DNA from: JAPOUP01 sp965201085
Lineage (GTDB): Bacteria > Pseudomonadota > Alphaproteobacteria > Rhodobacterales > Rhodobacteraceae
Length of the DNA stretch: 64,000 nt
Reading direction: 5' to 3'
Assembly: GCA_965201085.1 (NCBI GenBank)
Contig: CBDAVS010000015.1
Location: 372,001 to 436,000, forward strand
The position numbers were made by a program, and so were the translations under genes. The notes below the pieces were generated by a model. The model ran no database searches and was not told the origin of the DNA. It was given only the letters and a program-made list of their open reading frames with translations. Below are positions 36,562 to 46,561 of the stretch, piece after piece; positions within the stretch are counted from its first letter, which is position 1; each line of letters opens with the position of its first letter.

Positions 36562-37569
36562 AGAGTTTGTTCCATAAGTTGAGTGGTCCCGCAGGATGTG
36601 GCATTCCGGTTGGTGAACGCACCCAGATCCGGAGATCGCCATGCCCCGGGACAGGACCACCCAACAGCTCCATAAGCGCCCGGACGACCACAGTCAAAAT
36701 GACCTGACCGACGCCGAATGGACCGTCATCGGGCCGATGCCGCCGAAGCGGGGAAGGATGGGACGGCCGCGTGGGGTCGACCTTCGGTCGGTGTTCGACG
36801 GGGCCGGTATATCCTGTCCACGGGATGCCGGTGGCGCGCGTTACCCTCTGGATATCCACCGTTTTCCACCGACCGGAACCATTTTCACGCATGGCGGCGG
36901 AGCGGGCTCCCGGAGCGTACCGCGCATCGTCTCCGGGACCCCGCGCGGCGGTGTCCGGGGCGCTCCGCGGAGCCGGCCGCCGCCCCGGTCGACAGCCGGT
37001 CGGTGAGGACCACGGAGAGCGGCGGCCCCCGCGGCCACCACGCCGGCAGGAAGGTGAAGGGGAGGAAAAGGCACCTGATCGTGGACGCCGGCGGCACGCC
37101 GGTCGTCATGACGGTTCACACCGCCGACATCCAGGACCGGGACGGCGCACCGGACCTGACCGCGGAGCCGCCGGAGACGGTGCACACGGTGCGCAGGCCG
37201 TTCGCCGACGGTGGCCACGCGGGTCCGAAGCCGCGGGAGCGGCCTGGGGGGATGGGGTTGCCGGACGTGACCGGGACCGTCGGAAAAACGGAGGATGTCA
37301 AAGGGTTCACGGTTCCCTGCCGCCGGTGGGCCGTGGAGCGGACCTTCGCCTGGATGGGCCGGTGCCGCCGCCTGTCGAAGGACTGCGGGCGCCTCTGCGG
37401 GAACCCGCCGGCATCCGGGGTGAGGCATCACGCGCCACCGGTTCGGGCGTGAGTGAGGCACGAACGAACGCTGGCCGCCCGCCGGTTCCCGCCCAGGCAG
37501 GTGGCGAGGGCGTCAGCTCCATGAAAAACAATGGTTTAATCATATCAGTGACTTATGATTCAAACTCTT
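36562..37569 (+). mobile_element. IS5-family (IS427-like) element
   Basis: About 1.0 kb with imperfect inverted repeats: GAGAGTTTGTTCCATAAGT at the left and, inverted, AAGAGTTTGAATCATAAGT at the right. Size and transposase type agree with the IS427 group of IS5. An ISNCY element begins 5 bp beyond the right end. Confidence 0.75.
36641..37452 (+). pseudogene. IS5-family transposase, one frame break
   Basis: Frame one: SQNDLTDAEWTVIGPMPPK, the usual N-terminus (DLTDxEWxxIxPLLP). Near 36805 the reading moves to another frame: TGCRWRALPSGYPPF, NHFHAWRRSG, then DSRSVRTTE (first Asp), FADGGHAG (second Asp) and WAVERTFAWMGRCRRLSKD (catalytic Glu and the Y-R-K-like signature). Catalytic residues are intact. 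IS5 members of this group sometimes use a programmed frameshift, but no slippery A-run is visible here, so a plain lesion is likelier. Confidence 0.8.
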
Positions 37570-37574
37570 AGATG

Positions 37575-39359
37575 GCGTCCGCCAGAAAACCGCCAAGATA
37601 CTGATTTTGCGCGGTAAATGACGGAATCCGCCTTGCGGGGATTCACCGGATATGGCGGTCAGGGTATGCCGCGGAATCCGCCAATCCTCCCTTTCAGGAG
37701 GCCCCCATGCGCAGGGTCCACGACACCCAGCGGCGGCCCGGCGCCCCCGACATCATGAGGATCAGGCCGACCGTGAAATCGAGGGACGACATCCTGGCGA
37801 TCCCGATCGGCCTTCAGGACCCCTGCGGCGACGAAGGGACCCGAAAGCGGCTGTTCCGGCTTCTGGACAGGATGGTGCTTCCCGGAAAGAGCCGCCGGGT
37901 CGGTAGGCCGGGGATGGAACCGTTGACCATCCTGGTGCCCGGCGTGGTCAGGCAGGGTCCCGGGTGCGGTTTCGGCCGGCTTCAGGACCTGGCGAACCAA
38001 CACATCCCGATCCGGCGAAGGCCGAAGGCCGGGCCACGGATCATGGGACGGGGACGGATACGGATACCGGCGTCTGGTGGACAGCGTGCCGCTCCCCTCG
38101 CCGGAGCTTCCCGCCGAGGTCGGAAGGATGGTCGTGGAGAGGGGCCACAGGGTGGCCGGAAAAAAGCCTGGCGCCGCGTTGCGCGGCCGCCGTCATTCCT
38201 TCGTGGCCGGGACCGACGTCCACCATCCGACCGACCGCAGCCTGCTGACGGACGCGGCGCGGCGCATGGTCCGGGACGTGTCCCGGGCCTGCGGGGGGCT
38301 GGGGCTACGCGGCTGGCGGCGGAAGGGATACCTTTGCGGAAAGCTCCGCAGGCTCTATCCCGGTGTCGCCACGTCACGGCTCGCCAACTCACGCCCGAGG
38401 GACGTGGAGGCGCCGCTCCGGCTGGCGCTGAAGCTGGCGGACAGGGCGGAGGCCAGCTGCGCGGAGATCGACGATATGTTGGGTATCCCGGGCCCATCGG
38501 ACAGTATCCGGGGCTTCATCGGCCATGTCAGGCCCCGGGCGGACCTGACCGGACGGCGGATCCTGAAGGGCGGGACGGTCCCGCACCGCGGGAAGGTGCA
38601 CCCGATATCCGGGCCGCACACCCGCTGGATATCGAAGGGAAAGGCCGGGGTCCCGGTGGAGCCCGGCGTTCCGGTCCGCGTCCCTGAGGACCGTCACGGA
38701 TTCCTCCCGCACCATTCGGTGATGTGGGAGGGGAGCGACGTGGACGTGGCGGTCCCCATGGGCGGGGAGGTGCGGGCCCGGTTCCCCGACCTGTCGGTGG
38801 TGAGCTTCGACCGCGGTCTGCACAGCCCCCCCGGACCGGCTGGGGCCTGCCGGGATGCCGGAGCCGACGCGATGCCCCGCAGGGGCAGGCTGTCGAAGGC
38901 GGACCGCGAACGCGGGGGAGGGGAGGCGTTCCGCGAGGCACGGCGCGCCCACGCCGCCGGCGGGTCGGCCATCAGCAACCTGGAGCACCGCGGTCTGGAC
39001 CGCGTCGGCGGCCACGGAAAGGAGGGTTTCGCCCGCACCGTGGCGCTGGCGGTGCTGGCCGCGAACGTCCACCGCCCCGGCCTGATGCCGCCGGCGAGGG
39101 AGCGCCCCGTGCTCCCCGCCGCCGCCTGACCGGGGCGTCCACCGGTGAACCGGCCCATGGAAGGCCCCGCCGCTGCGGGGCCCGCGCCGGCGTGCCCGCG
39201 GGCCGGCGGAGGCCCGGATGTTCACCATATGTTCCCGCCACCGACCATCCCGTCGAAGCCCCGGGCGGCGCCCCGAGGGGCCCGGCCACGGCCCCGTGAA
39301 GCCGGAATCCGCCGGATTCGGCCCGATCCCCGGAAAAACACGGGGTTTCTGGCAGACAC
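37575..39359 (+). mobile_element. ISNCY-type element, copy 2 (most complete)
   Basis: 1,785 bp between inverted ends GCGTCCGCCAG (left) and CTGGCAGACAC (right). It is the best preserved of the ISNCY copies, with a ribosome binding site AGGAGG before the transposase. Inserted next to the IS5-like element between mrcA and prfB. Right flank begins TAG; no certain target duplication. Confidence 0.8.
37707..39129 (+). pseudogene. ISNCY-type transposase with a single frame break
   Basis: ATG 37707 starts MRRVHDTQRRPGAPD; the first frame runs through KSRDDILAIPIGLQDPCGD, PGMEPLTILVPGVV and LANQHIPIRR. Around 38010-38050 the family sequence continues in the +1 frame (LVDSVPLPSPELPAEVGRM) and then stays open to the stop: GTDVHHPTDRSLLTDAARR, HTRWISKGKAGVPVE, VMWEGSDVDVAVPMGGE, ISNLEHRGLDRVGGHGKEG. 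So only one break separates this copy from a full protein of about 470 residues. The same break is in all copies here that can be read. Confidence 0.8.
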
Positions 39360-39564
39360 TAGTTAACGCGATCTCACGGGGTGGCATTGGGCTATCGCCC
39401 GAACTCCGGAGTCTGCTGTATTTCAGGCATCTGATCATTCTTGGTGCATGGTCCGGCGTCTGTCAACGACGTGATTTCAGAGAACGGACGCCAGACTTGC
39501 GCCCGAACCAAGGATCCGGTAATGCGCCAATCTCTTCAATGCGCCAACAATGGAACAGGGGACC
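39360..39564. other. Upstream region of prfB
   Basis: 205 bp between the ISNCY right end and prfB; no gene. Because the natural mrcA side is replaced by IS DNA, the prfB promoter must be here or within the IS end. Confidence 0.4.
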
Positions 39565-40692
39565 ATGCGCGCCGAGTCCCAGAACACTGCAGAAGCGATA
39601 GGCAGGTCGCTGGCTCTGCTACGGCAGCGGATGGACTTCGATTCCGCTCGGTTTCGGCTTGAGGAATTCAACGCCCGAGTGGAGAATCCGGAACTTTGGA
39701 ACGATCCGGACAATGCCCGTAAACTTATGCGCGACCGGCAGGTGCTGGTCGATGCCATGGAAACCTGCGAAAGAATCGAAAGGGAGCTGAACGAGAATAT
39801 CGAGCTGATCGAACTCGGCGAGTTGGAAGGCGACGCTGAGATCGTTGATGAAGCGGAGAACGCCCTGAAGAAACTGGAGCGACATGCTTCAGGAAAGGAG
39901 ACCGAAGCGCTTCTGAATGGTGAAGCCGACCGCAACGACACTTTTCTCGAACTCAATGCCGGTGCCGGAGGTACCGAGAGCTGCGACTGGGCCGAAATGC
40001 TTGCTCGCATGTACCATCGGTGGGCTCAAAGGAAAGGCTACTCGGTCGAGCTACGATCGGTCAGTCCGGGAGACGGAGCGGGAATCAGGTCGGCGGCATA
40101 TCGGATTTCAGGGCCGAGCGCCTATGGCTGGCTCAAGACGGAATCGGGCGTTCACCGGCTTGTTCGGATTTCGCCCTATGACTCCTCCGCGCGCCGGCAC
40201 ACATCGTTCTGCTCTGTATGGGTCTATCCCGTCGTCGATGACGGCATTGAGGTCGAGGTGAATCAGAACGATCTCAGAGTCGATACCTTCCGGGCCTCCG
40301 GAGCGGGTGGTCAACATGTCAACAAAACGGATTCTGCCGTCAGGATCACCCATCTCCCAACCGGAATCGTCGTAACGTCGTCCGAGAAATCGCAGCACCA
40401 GAACCGGGATATCGCCTTAAAGGCACTGAAGTCCCGTCTCTATCAAATGGAGCTTGACAGGCGGAACGCTGCGGTAACGGAGGCGCACGAGGCGAAGGGA
40501 GAAGCTGGCTGGGGCAATCAGATTCGCTCCTATGTGCTGCAGCCATACCAGATGGTGAAGGATCTGCGCACCGGCCACGAGACATCGAATACCCAAAGCG
40601 TGCTTGATGGAGATCTCGATAGATTTATGGCTGCGGCGCTGGCGATGGATGTCAGCGGCAAGAGCAGGGCCGATGCGCAGGCGGGTGATTGA
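39565..40692 (+). CDS. prfB: Peptide chain release factor 2
   Basis: RF2 ends translation at UGA and UAA. 375 residues from MRAESQNTAEAIGRSLALL (AGGGGA upstream; an ATG 15 nt earlier lacks this). The peptide-release motif GAGGQHVNKTDSAVR and the codon-recognition region LVRISPYDSSARRHTS are present, the tripeptide being SPY where E. coli has SPF; I believe SPY is usual in alphaproteobacteria. No programmed +1 frameshift site is seen at the N-terminus: the frame is continuous. Confidence 0.97.
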   Translation: MRAESQNTAEAIGRSLALLRQRMDFDSARFRLEEFNARVENPELWNDPDNARKLMRDRQVLVDAMETCERIERELNENIELIELGELEGDAEIVDEAENALKKLERHASGKETEALLNGEADRNDTFLELNAGAGGTESCDWAEMLARMYHRWAQRKGYSVELRSVSPGDGAGIRSAAYRISGPSAYGWLKTESGVHRLVRISPYDSSARRHTSFCSVWVYPVVDDGIEVEVNQNDLRVDTFRASGAGGQHVNKTDSAVRITHLPTGIVVTSSEKSQHQNRDIALKALKSRLYQMELDRRNAAVTEAHEAKGEAGWGNQIRSYVLQPYQMVKDLRTGHETSNTQSVLDGDLDRFMAAALAMDVSGKSRADAQAGD

Positions 40693-40740
40693 GCCACAAG
40701 AGCGGTCCGGGTCACCGGTGTTGCACGATAGGAAATTGCG

Positions 40741-42153
40741 ATGACGGGATTAACGGAGCTTTCGGCTCGGGAACTGTCCGGGATGCTCGCCGAAGGCAAG
40801 ATGTCGGCAGTGGAATTGATGTGCGCCACTCTGCAGCGGATCGACGAGGTGAACGGGACACTGAATGCCGTCGTCAGCCTTCGCGACCGGGACACTCTGA
40901 TGGAAGAGGCGGCGGAAGCGGATCGGATTCCGCGGTCTGGCTGGCTGCAGGGAATTCCGATGGCGGTGAAGGATCTGGTGCGGACGCGGGGCATCAGGAC
41001 GACCATGGGCTCGCCTGTTCTGGCCGATTTTGTTCCGGACGTTGATGACCTGCTCGTCGAACGGCTCAAGGCGGATGGCGCGATCCTGATCGGAAAGACC
41101 AACACACCGGAATTCGGGCTCGGTTCCAATACTTTCAATCCGGTGCATGGAAAGACCTTGAACGCGTATGACACCGATCGCAGTTCCGGTGGATCCTCCG
41201 GCGGAGCGGCGGTTGCGTTGGCGGCGCGAATGACCGCACTGGCAGACGGATCCGATATGATGGGTTCGCTTCGCAATCCCGCGGCTTGGAACAACGTTTA
41301 CGGGATGCGCCCAAGTTTCGGGCTGGTGCCGGACGAGCCGCAGGGCGATGTGTTTCTGCATCCGCTTTCAACCTTGGGTCCGATGGCGCGCGATCCATTG
41401 GATCTCGCCGGACTTCTGCAGACGCTTGCCGGACCCGATCCCCGACAGCCTTGGGGTAAGGAATTCGACGCGGATGAGGTGCAGGCAGCCCCAGATATCC
41501 GGGGAAAGAAAATCGGGTGGTTGGGCGATTGGGGGGGTGCCTATGCCTATGAGGAAGGCATCATCGATCTCTGCGAAGCGGCGTTGACGAAATTCGGGGA
41601 ATTAGGGGTGGTGGTTGAACCTGTGCCTCCGCCGTATCCGAGTGAAGCCATTTGGGAGAGCTGGACGACATTACGGTCCTGGGCCGTGGCTGCAAAGCTT
41701 GAGCCGATCTGGCGAGATCCGAAGCGGCTTGAGCGGCTGAAGGAGGACGCCTATTGGGAGATTGAACGGGGGCGGACCTTCTCGGCGATGGATGTGCATG
41801 GAGCGTCGGAGGTCGCATCGGCTTGGTTTCGATGCTGCGCCGACCTGTTCGTTTCGTATGATGCGCTTTTGCTGCCTACGGCTCAGGTCTGGCCGTTTCC
41901 CGCCGATTGGACCTGGCCAGAACGTATCGGCGGACGGCTTATGGACACCTATCACCGGTGGATGGAGGTTACGGTTCCGGCCAGTCTTATCGGGCTTCCG
42001 GTGGTCGCGTTGCCTGCAGGGTTTGGTCCGTACGGGCTTCCGATGGGTGTCCAGGTGTTCGGACCGCGAGGAGCGGATGCGGAACTTCTGCGGCTTGCGC
42101 AATCCTACCATGTGGCGACGGACTGGCCCGGTACCCACCCGCCAAAGCTCTGA
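40741..42153 (+). CDS. Amidase (amidase-signature family)
   Basis: 470 residues with the Ser-cisSer-Lys triad: Lys in GIPMAVKDLVRTRGIRTT, the glycine/serine-rich signature DRSSGGSSGGAAVALAARM and the nucleophile Ser in DGSDMMGSLRNPA. Family proteins hydrolyse amides (GatA, aryl and fatty-acid amidases). It is not GatA, given the absence of gatC/gatB nearby and the divergent C-terminus; closest general type is a catabolic amidase. It follows prfB after 48 bp and may be cotranscribed. Confidence 0.9.
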   Translation: MTGLTELSARELSGMLAEGKMSAVELMCATLQRIDEVNGTLNAVVSLRDRDTLMEEAAEADRIPRSGWLQGIPMAVKDLVRTRGIRTTMGSPVLADFVPDVDDLLVERLKADGAILIGKTNTPEFGLGSNTFNPVHGKTLNAYDTDRSSGGSSGGAAVALAARMTALADGSDMMGSLRNPAAWNNVYGMRPSFGLVPDEPQGDVFLHPLSTLGPMARDPLDLAGLLQTLAGPDPRQPWGKEFDADEVQAAPDIRGKKIGWLGDWGGAYAYEEGIIDLCEAALTKFGELGVVVEPVPPPYPSEAIWESWTTLRSWAVAAKLEPIWRDPKRLERLKEDAYWEIERGRTFSAMDVHGASEVASAWFRCCADLFVSYDALLLPTAQVWPFPADWTWPERIGGRLMDTYHRWMEVTVPASLIGLPVVALPAGFGPYGLPMGVQVFGPRGADAELLRLAQSYHVATDWPGTHPPKL

Positions 42154-42391
42154 GGCGAACACCATCAAACGTCGCTGGAAGTCGCGGGAAGCCCGCCCCC
42201 GTCCAATCTTCACATTGCGAAAGTCCGGACGATACGGTTCATTCGCTTCATCGGAAAAGGGATGCTTATGGAACTGGATGGGCAACCCGGGCCGTCACGG
42301 TTGCCCCGTATTGAAGCGGTTTCGCTTCGGGCTCTCACGGCTTCTTTACGTGCGGGGTGGCGTGATTTCAGGAGCGCTCCCGCTTTCGGAT

Positions 42392-43697
42392 CCCCGGCGC
42401 CAGTCCGAAGCGCAACACCTGTCCGCCTCCGGAGCGAGGGGGTGGTCCGAGCGGAGGAGGCGGGCCGGTGTTGAAGGATTTTCCGGCCAGAGGCCCGGTT
42501 TCCACGCGGAACGCGGCGGCTTTCCCTTCGGATCGGAGCGTAACAGGACCTTCCCGCGGTCGCAAGGCACCGCGCCGGCAGGTCCCTTTCCTCGCCCCGT
42601 CAGCCTCCGGGGACGGGCGTCTTCAGGGAGGTCGCGCCCGGGCGAACGCCTCCGCCGGCGTCAGGTGGCCGAGGGCCTTGCGAGGGCGTGCGTTCAGGAT
42701 GTCCTGGACCCGCTTCACGCGGGCGTCCGTGACCTGCCGCGGGTCGGTTCCCTTCGCCAGGTACCGGGGCGGCGGCCCGTCGGTATGCCCGTTCAGGCCC
42801 CGCTCCCACGAGTGGTGGGGCGTCGGGAGGAGGAAGTCGGCCTCCAGCGCCTTCGCCACCTTCGCGTGCCCCGCGAACTCCCTGCCGTCGTACGCCGTGA
42901 CCGTGTGGACCCTGGCCCCGGGACCCTCGGTCATCGCTCCGCCGACCGCCTCCGCCCTCTTTCCGTCAACCCTCTGGACAGGCGGCTGTTTCGACGCCCG
43001 GTCCACAGGCGACACCACCGCCCCCCATGGCCCCTGCCGATAACGGTGTCGGCCTCCCGGTCGCCGGTCCCGACCTTCTCCCCGACGGTCTCCGGGCGCT
43101 CCGGGATGTCTCGCCGGCCCGGGATATGGCCCCGGCCCGCGTGGCGGCCACCCTGCCGGTTCCGCTTCCTTCCGCGGCGGCGGAGGTGCGTTAACGGACT
43201 TCCGCCGCCCTTCCTGTCGGCCCGGATGCGGTCGTATATCCGCTGCCCGCCGACCATGCCGGGGTCCTCCAGCCGGAGACGGCCCGGGACCCGTTCCGGG
43301 CTCCAGCCCTCCTCCAGCTTCGCCACGACCTTCGCCCGGCGCTCCCCGGTGGGTTTCCCCGGCACCGACGGGGCGCCGCTCCTCCGCCCGGTGGCCTTCC
43401 CCTGCGCCTGCCTGCACCTGTATCCCCGACCGCCGCCGTTGCGACGGAGTTCACGCGATATCGTCGACGGGTCGCGCCCGGGCCACCGCGCGATGGCCCC
43501 GTTCGAAAGCCCGCTTTTCCCCGTCGCGTATATCCGGCATCTCCCGTCGAAGGTCGGATGACGGCAGCCCTCGGGCATGACACTCTCCTATCCTGCGCAC
43601 AGGGACTGTCGCCGTTATCCGGCCGGTTCGCGATATGCCGCGCCCCCGGCGCGGCTTCCCACCACCTAAGGTGTTGCACTTCAGGCTGGCGCGGGGG
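42392..43697 (-). mobile_element. IS30-family element, copy C
   Basis: 1,306 bp, ends CCCCGGCGCCAGTCCGAAGC and, inverted from the right, CCCCCGCGCCAGCCTGAAGT. Direct repeat GAT at 42389-42391 and 43698-43700. Inserted in the DUF2189 gene. Its ends resemble copy A rather than copies B and E, so two IS30 sublineages are present. Confidence 0.88.
42623..43578 (-). pseudogene. IS30 transposase (copy C), one frameshift
   Basis: From ATG 43578 (MPEGCRHPTFDGRCRIYAT) the reading is intact to DREADTVIGRGHGG, where a C-run near 43025 shifts the frame; the rest (VVSPVDRASKQPPVQRVDG, EGPGARVHTVTA, HSWERGLNGHTDGPPPRYL) continues to the normal stop at 42623. The second Asp region reads TAYDGREFAG and the catalytic Glu position is Gly (LNGHTDG). 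Non-functional. Confidence 0.85.
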
Positions 43698-43811
43698 GAT
43701 TATTTTTCAGTTCGGTTTAGGCTGAACCTCACTCATTTGCGGCGCGGTTGGACAGGGGATAACCTGTTGATATTCCGATATTCCGATATTCCGTCAGGCG
43801 TCGGGGCGGTT

Positions 43812-45421
43812 TCAGCCTGTCACGGCACTGTAAGCGGCCGGGCTGGTCCGCAGAAGTTCAAACGCCCGCTCCTGGACCGGGGTCGGCCGGGAGGTGAGGA
43901 CCACGTCGGCGCGCGGGCTTCCGGGGACGGCCATCTGGTTCAGCGTCAGGGTGGAGAGGTCGTCGAGCAGGGTGCGGAGGCCGTGGACGGGCGGGCCGTC
44001 AGCGGCGCGTCTGCGGTCCGCCCTGGCCTGCGCCCTCTCCGGGACCTTCGCCGGCTCCACCGGGGACCGCCGCCGGGCTTTGGCTCCCGCCCGGTCGTCG
44101 TCCTCGAGCGGCGGCGGCGCCAGCCGCTGCCGCAGGTGCCACCCGACGTAATGGGCCAGCATGCGGAGGAAGACATGCGCCCGGACCCGGTCGGGGCCAT
44201 GGACATGAACGGGACGGACACGCAGGTTGGACTTCATCGACCGGAAGGCCCGCTCCACTTTGGCCAGGGACCTGTACGCCTCCACCGCCCCGGCGCCGCC
44301 GAGGGCGTCCGCCTCCAGGCTGGTGCGGATGACGTATATCCCGTCGAGCCGGGCCTCGGCCTGGACCCTTTCTTCGTTCCGGGCCCAGGAAAGGCCGTCG
44401 TCGGTCGCCGTGACGTCGAGGTGCCTGCCGACCTTCCTGCGGCTGGGGTCGCGGCCCAGCCGCCGGTTGATGGCGTCGCGGCCCCGGGTCCTGCCGCTGA
44501 GGACCGACCGGCGGACGCCCTCAGGGATCGCTTCGGTGGCCTGCGGCAGCTCCTCCCGGGTCCTCGCCCGGTCGTCGCGCAGGCGGGGGTTGAGGCACAC
44601 GACCAGGCGCTCGCCGGGGAAGTCGGGGGAGAGGATCTCCGCGACGGCGTCGGGCTCCAGCGTCTCCGGCCGCAGGGGCGGCCCGCCGCCGGACTCCGGA
44701 TCCTGCCGGCCTGGCCGGCGAGGGTGGCGGGACCGCCGGTGCTGCCGGGAAAGACCTCGACCGCGGCGGGGCAGCCGTCGGACGCACGGACCGGTCCGTA
44801 CACGACCCGGAGCTTGCCTTTCCCGCCGTCGCGGCTGTGGCCGAAGGCGGCGGGCGGGCGGCGGCGCCCTTCGGGGTGGCTGGAACTCACGTCGTGGAGA
44901 ACCAGCGCGCCGTCCGCGAGGTGGCGGCTGGCAAGGCTTTTCCCGATCCATTTCCGGCGTTCCGGCAGCCGGTCGAACATGGCGGGGATCTCGTTGCCGG
45001 CGACATCGCCGAGGTCCAGGAGGCGGCCGAGGCTGGAGTTCGCGGTGCCGGGGGAGAGGTGTCGGGCGGTGGCGAGCCTGGAATCCGGGGCGATCAGGCG
45101 GTCGAGGATGGCGCCCGGCGCCAGGTCGCGCTGGCGGCTGGCCTTTCGGTGGAGGATGCGTGGCAGGCCGAGCCGCCTGGCGAGGCCGAGGGCTGCGGCG
45201 GCGTGGCCGTGGGGGAGCGGGCGCTGGATGCCGGGAAGGGATTCCGGGAAGGGCATGACGCCGCCGCCCTTCAGGAGGGCCCTGATGTCGGGGATGCGTG
45301 GCATGGGGAGCCTGGAGAGGTTGGCGAGGGTGAAGTGGCGGATTCCGGCGCCCTCGCGCCTGGAGGTCCGGACGGGCGCTGCGGGCGGGCTGTTCCGGTT
45401 GGGGATGATGTCGACGCGCAT
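43812..45421 (-). pseudogene. IS1634-family (IS4-superfamily) transposase, frameshifted
   Basis: Starts MRVDIIPNRNSPPAAPVRT at 45421. The first frame reads FTLANLSRLPMPRIPDIRA, NSSLGRLLDLGDVAGNEIP, LVLHDVSSSHPEGRRRP (first Asp) and KLRVVYGPVRASDGCPAAV; around 44720 it shifts to SPDFPGERLVVCLNPRLRD, LDGIYVIRTSLEADALG and KVERAFRSMKSNLRVRPVH with the conserved Y-x-x-L-x-x-VE-x-x-F-R pattern and the catalytic Glu. The terminal region ends TPVQERAFELL. One clear frame break; family assigned from memory. Confidence 0.7.
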
Positions 45422-45487
45422 GGGGCTCTCCTTACATGGAACCACCATATCTCCGCTGCATATCAGTCAATAGGGTCATACAACCCC

Positions 45488-45495
45488 TAATTTTG
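45488..45495. repeat. 8-bp target-site duplication, left (TAATTTTG)
   Basis: Identical to 48292-48299. Eight-bp duplications are characteristic of IS1595-family insertion. Confidence 0.95.
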
Positions 45496-45580
45496 GGGGA
45501 TTATATACAATCCGGCCCTTTTTCTGTTGAAACAGATGGGGCCAAATGCTATATCCCTTTAAGGAAACAGGGAATCGGAC

Positions 45581-46561
45581 ATGAAAACGAATCACAATGC
45601 ACCGGGAAAGTCCTTCCGCAAGGGCATCAGCCTGATCGAGATAATGCGGATGTTCCCGGATGACGCCACCGCCGAGGCATGGTTCGCGAAAAAACGCTGG
45701 CCGGACGGCGTCACCTGTCCGAAGTGTGGCAACGACAATATCCAGACCGATTGCCCTGAGAATGGTCGCCCCTACCGATGCCGCGCTAGGCACTGCAAGA
45801 CGCGTTTCAGCGTCCGCAAGGGAACGGTTATGGAATCGTCGAACCTTGGATATAGGATATGGGCCATCGCGATCTATCTTTGCCTGACAAACCTGAAGTC
45901 GGTATCCAGCATGAAGTTGCACCGCGATCTTGAGATAACCCAGAAATCGGCATGGCATCTTGCCCACAGGATTCGGGAAGCATACGGCATTGATGAGATA
46001 GAGAGTTTCACCGGTCCCGTGGAAGCCGACGAGACCTATATGGGCGGCAGGGAACGGAACAAGCACTCTAAAGACAGACTGAAGGCCGGACGTGGAACGG
46101 TTGGCAAGACGGCGGTTGTCGGGGTGAAGGATCGGGAGACCAACCAGGTCGCCGCGAAGGTGGTGCCGGACACAAAGGCGAAGACGCTTCAGGGATTCGT
46201 CGAGGAGCGCACCGATCCGACGGCGCAGGTCTACACCGACGACGCGAAAGGCTATGTTGGAATCAGACGTAGGCATGAAAGCGTCAGGCACAGCGCGGGG
46301 CAATACGTGCGGGGCGACGCGCATACGAATGGCATGGAGTCCTTCTGGTCAATGCTCAAGCGGGCGCACAAGGGCACCTTCCACAAGATGAGCAGAAAGC
46401 ACATGAACCGGTACGTCCGGGAATTCGTCGGACGGCACAACGTCAGGGAAGCCGACACAATTGACCAGATGCGATCCATGGTCGGCGGTATGGACGGCAG
46501 GCGGCTGCGCTACATGGATCTGATCGCCGACAACGGACTCCCCTCCGGGGCGAGGTCATGA
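45581..46561 (+). CDS. IS1595-family (ISXO2-like) transposase
   Basis: 326 residues with the N-terminal zinc ribbon of the family: CPKCGNDNI at 46 and YRCRARHCKTRFSVRKGTVM. The DDE-type domain has D150 in PVEADETYMGGRERNKHS, D220/D221 in VYTDDAKGY and the last acidic residue E253 in GDAHTNGMESFWSMLKRAH (the Asn-Gly-x-Glu form typical of ISXO2). No lesion. ATG 45581 lies about 85 bp inside the left end, with a fair ribosome site. Stop overlaps the methyltransferase start (ATGA), so cargo is translated from the transposase transcript. Confidence 0.95.
   Translation: MKTNHNAPGKSFRKGISLIEIMRMFPDDATAEAWFAKKRWPDGVTCPKCGNDNIQTDCPENGRPYRCRARHCKTRFSVRKGTVMESSNLGYRIWAIAIYLCLTNLKSVSSMKLHRDLEITQKSAWHLAHRIREAYGIDEIESFTGPVEADETYMGGRERNKHSKDRLKAGRGTVGKTAVVGVKDRETNQVAAKVVPDTKAKTLQGFVEERTDPTAQVYTDDAKGYVGIRRRHESVRHSAGQYVRGDAHTNGMESFWSMLKRAHKGTFHKMSRKHMNRYVREFVGRHNVREADTIDQMRSMVGGMDGRRLRYMDLIADNGLPSGARS

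Noticed and set aside
39565..39640. Programmed +1 frameshift of prfB
   Set aside because: The frame is continuous from a good start; no internal TGA in the usual place.
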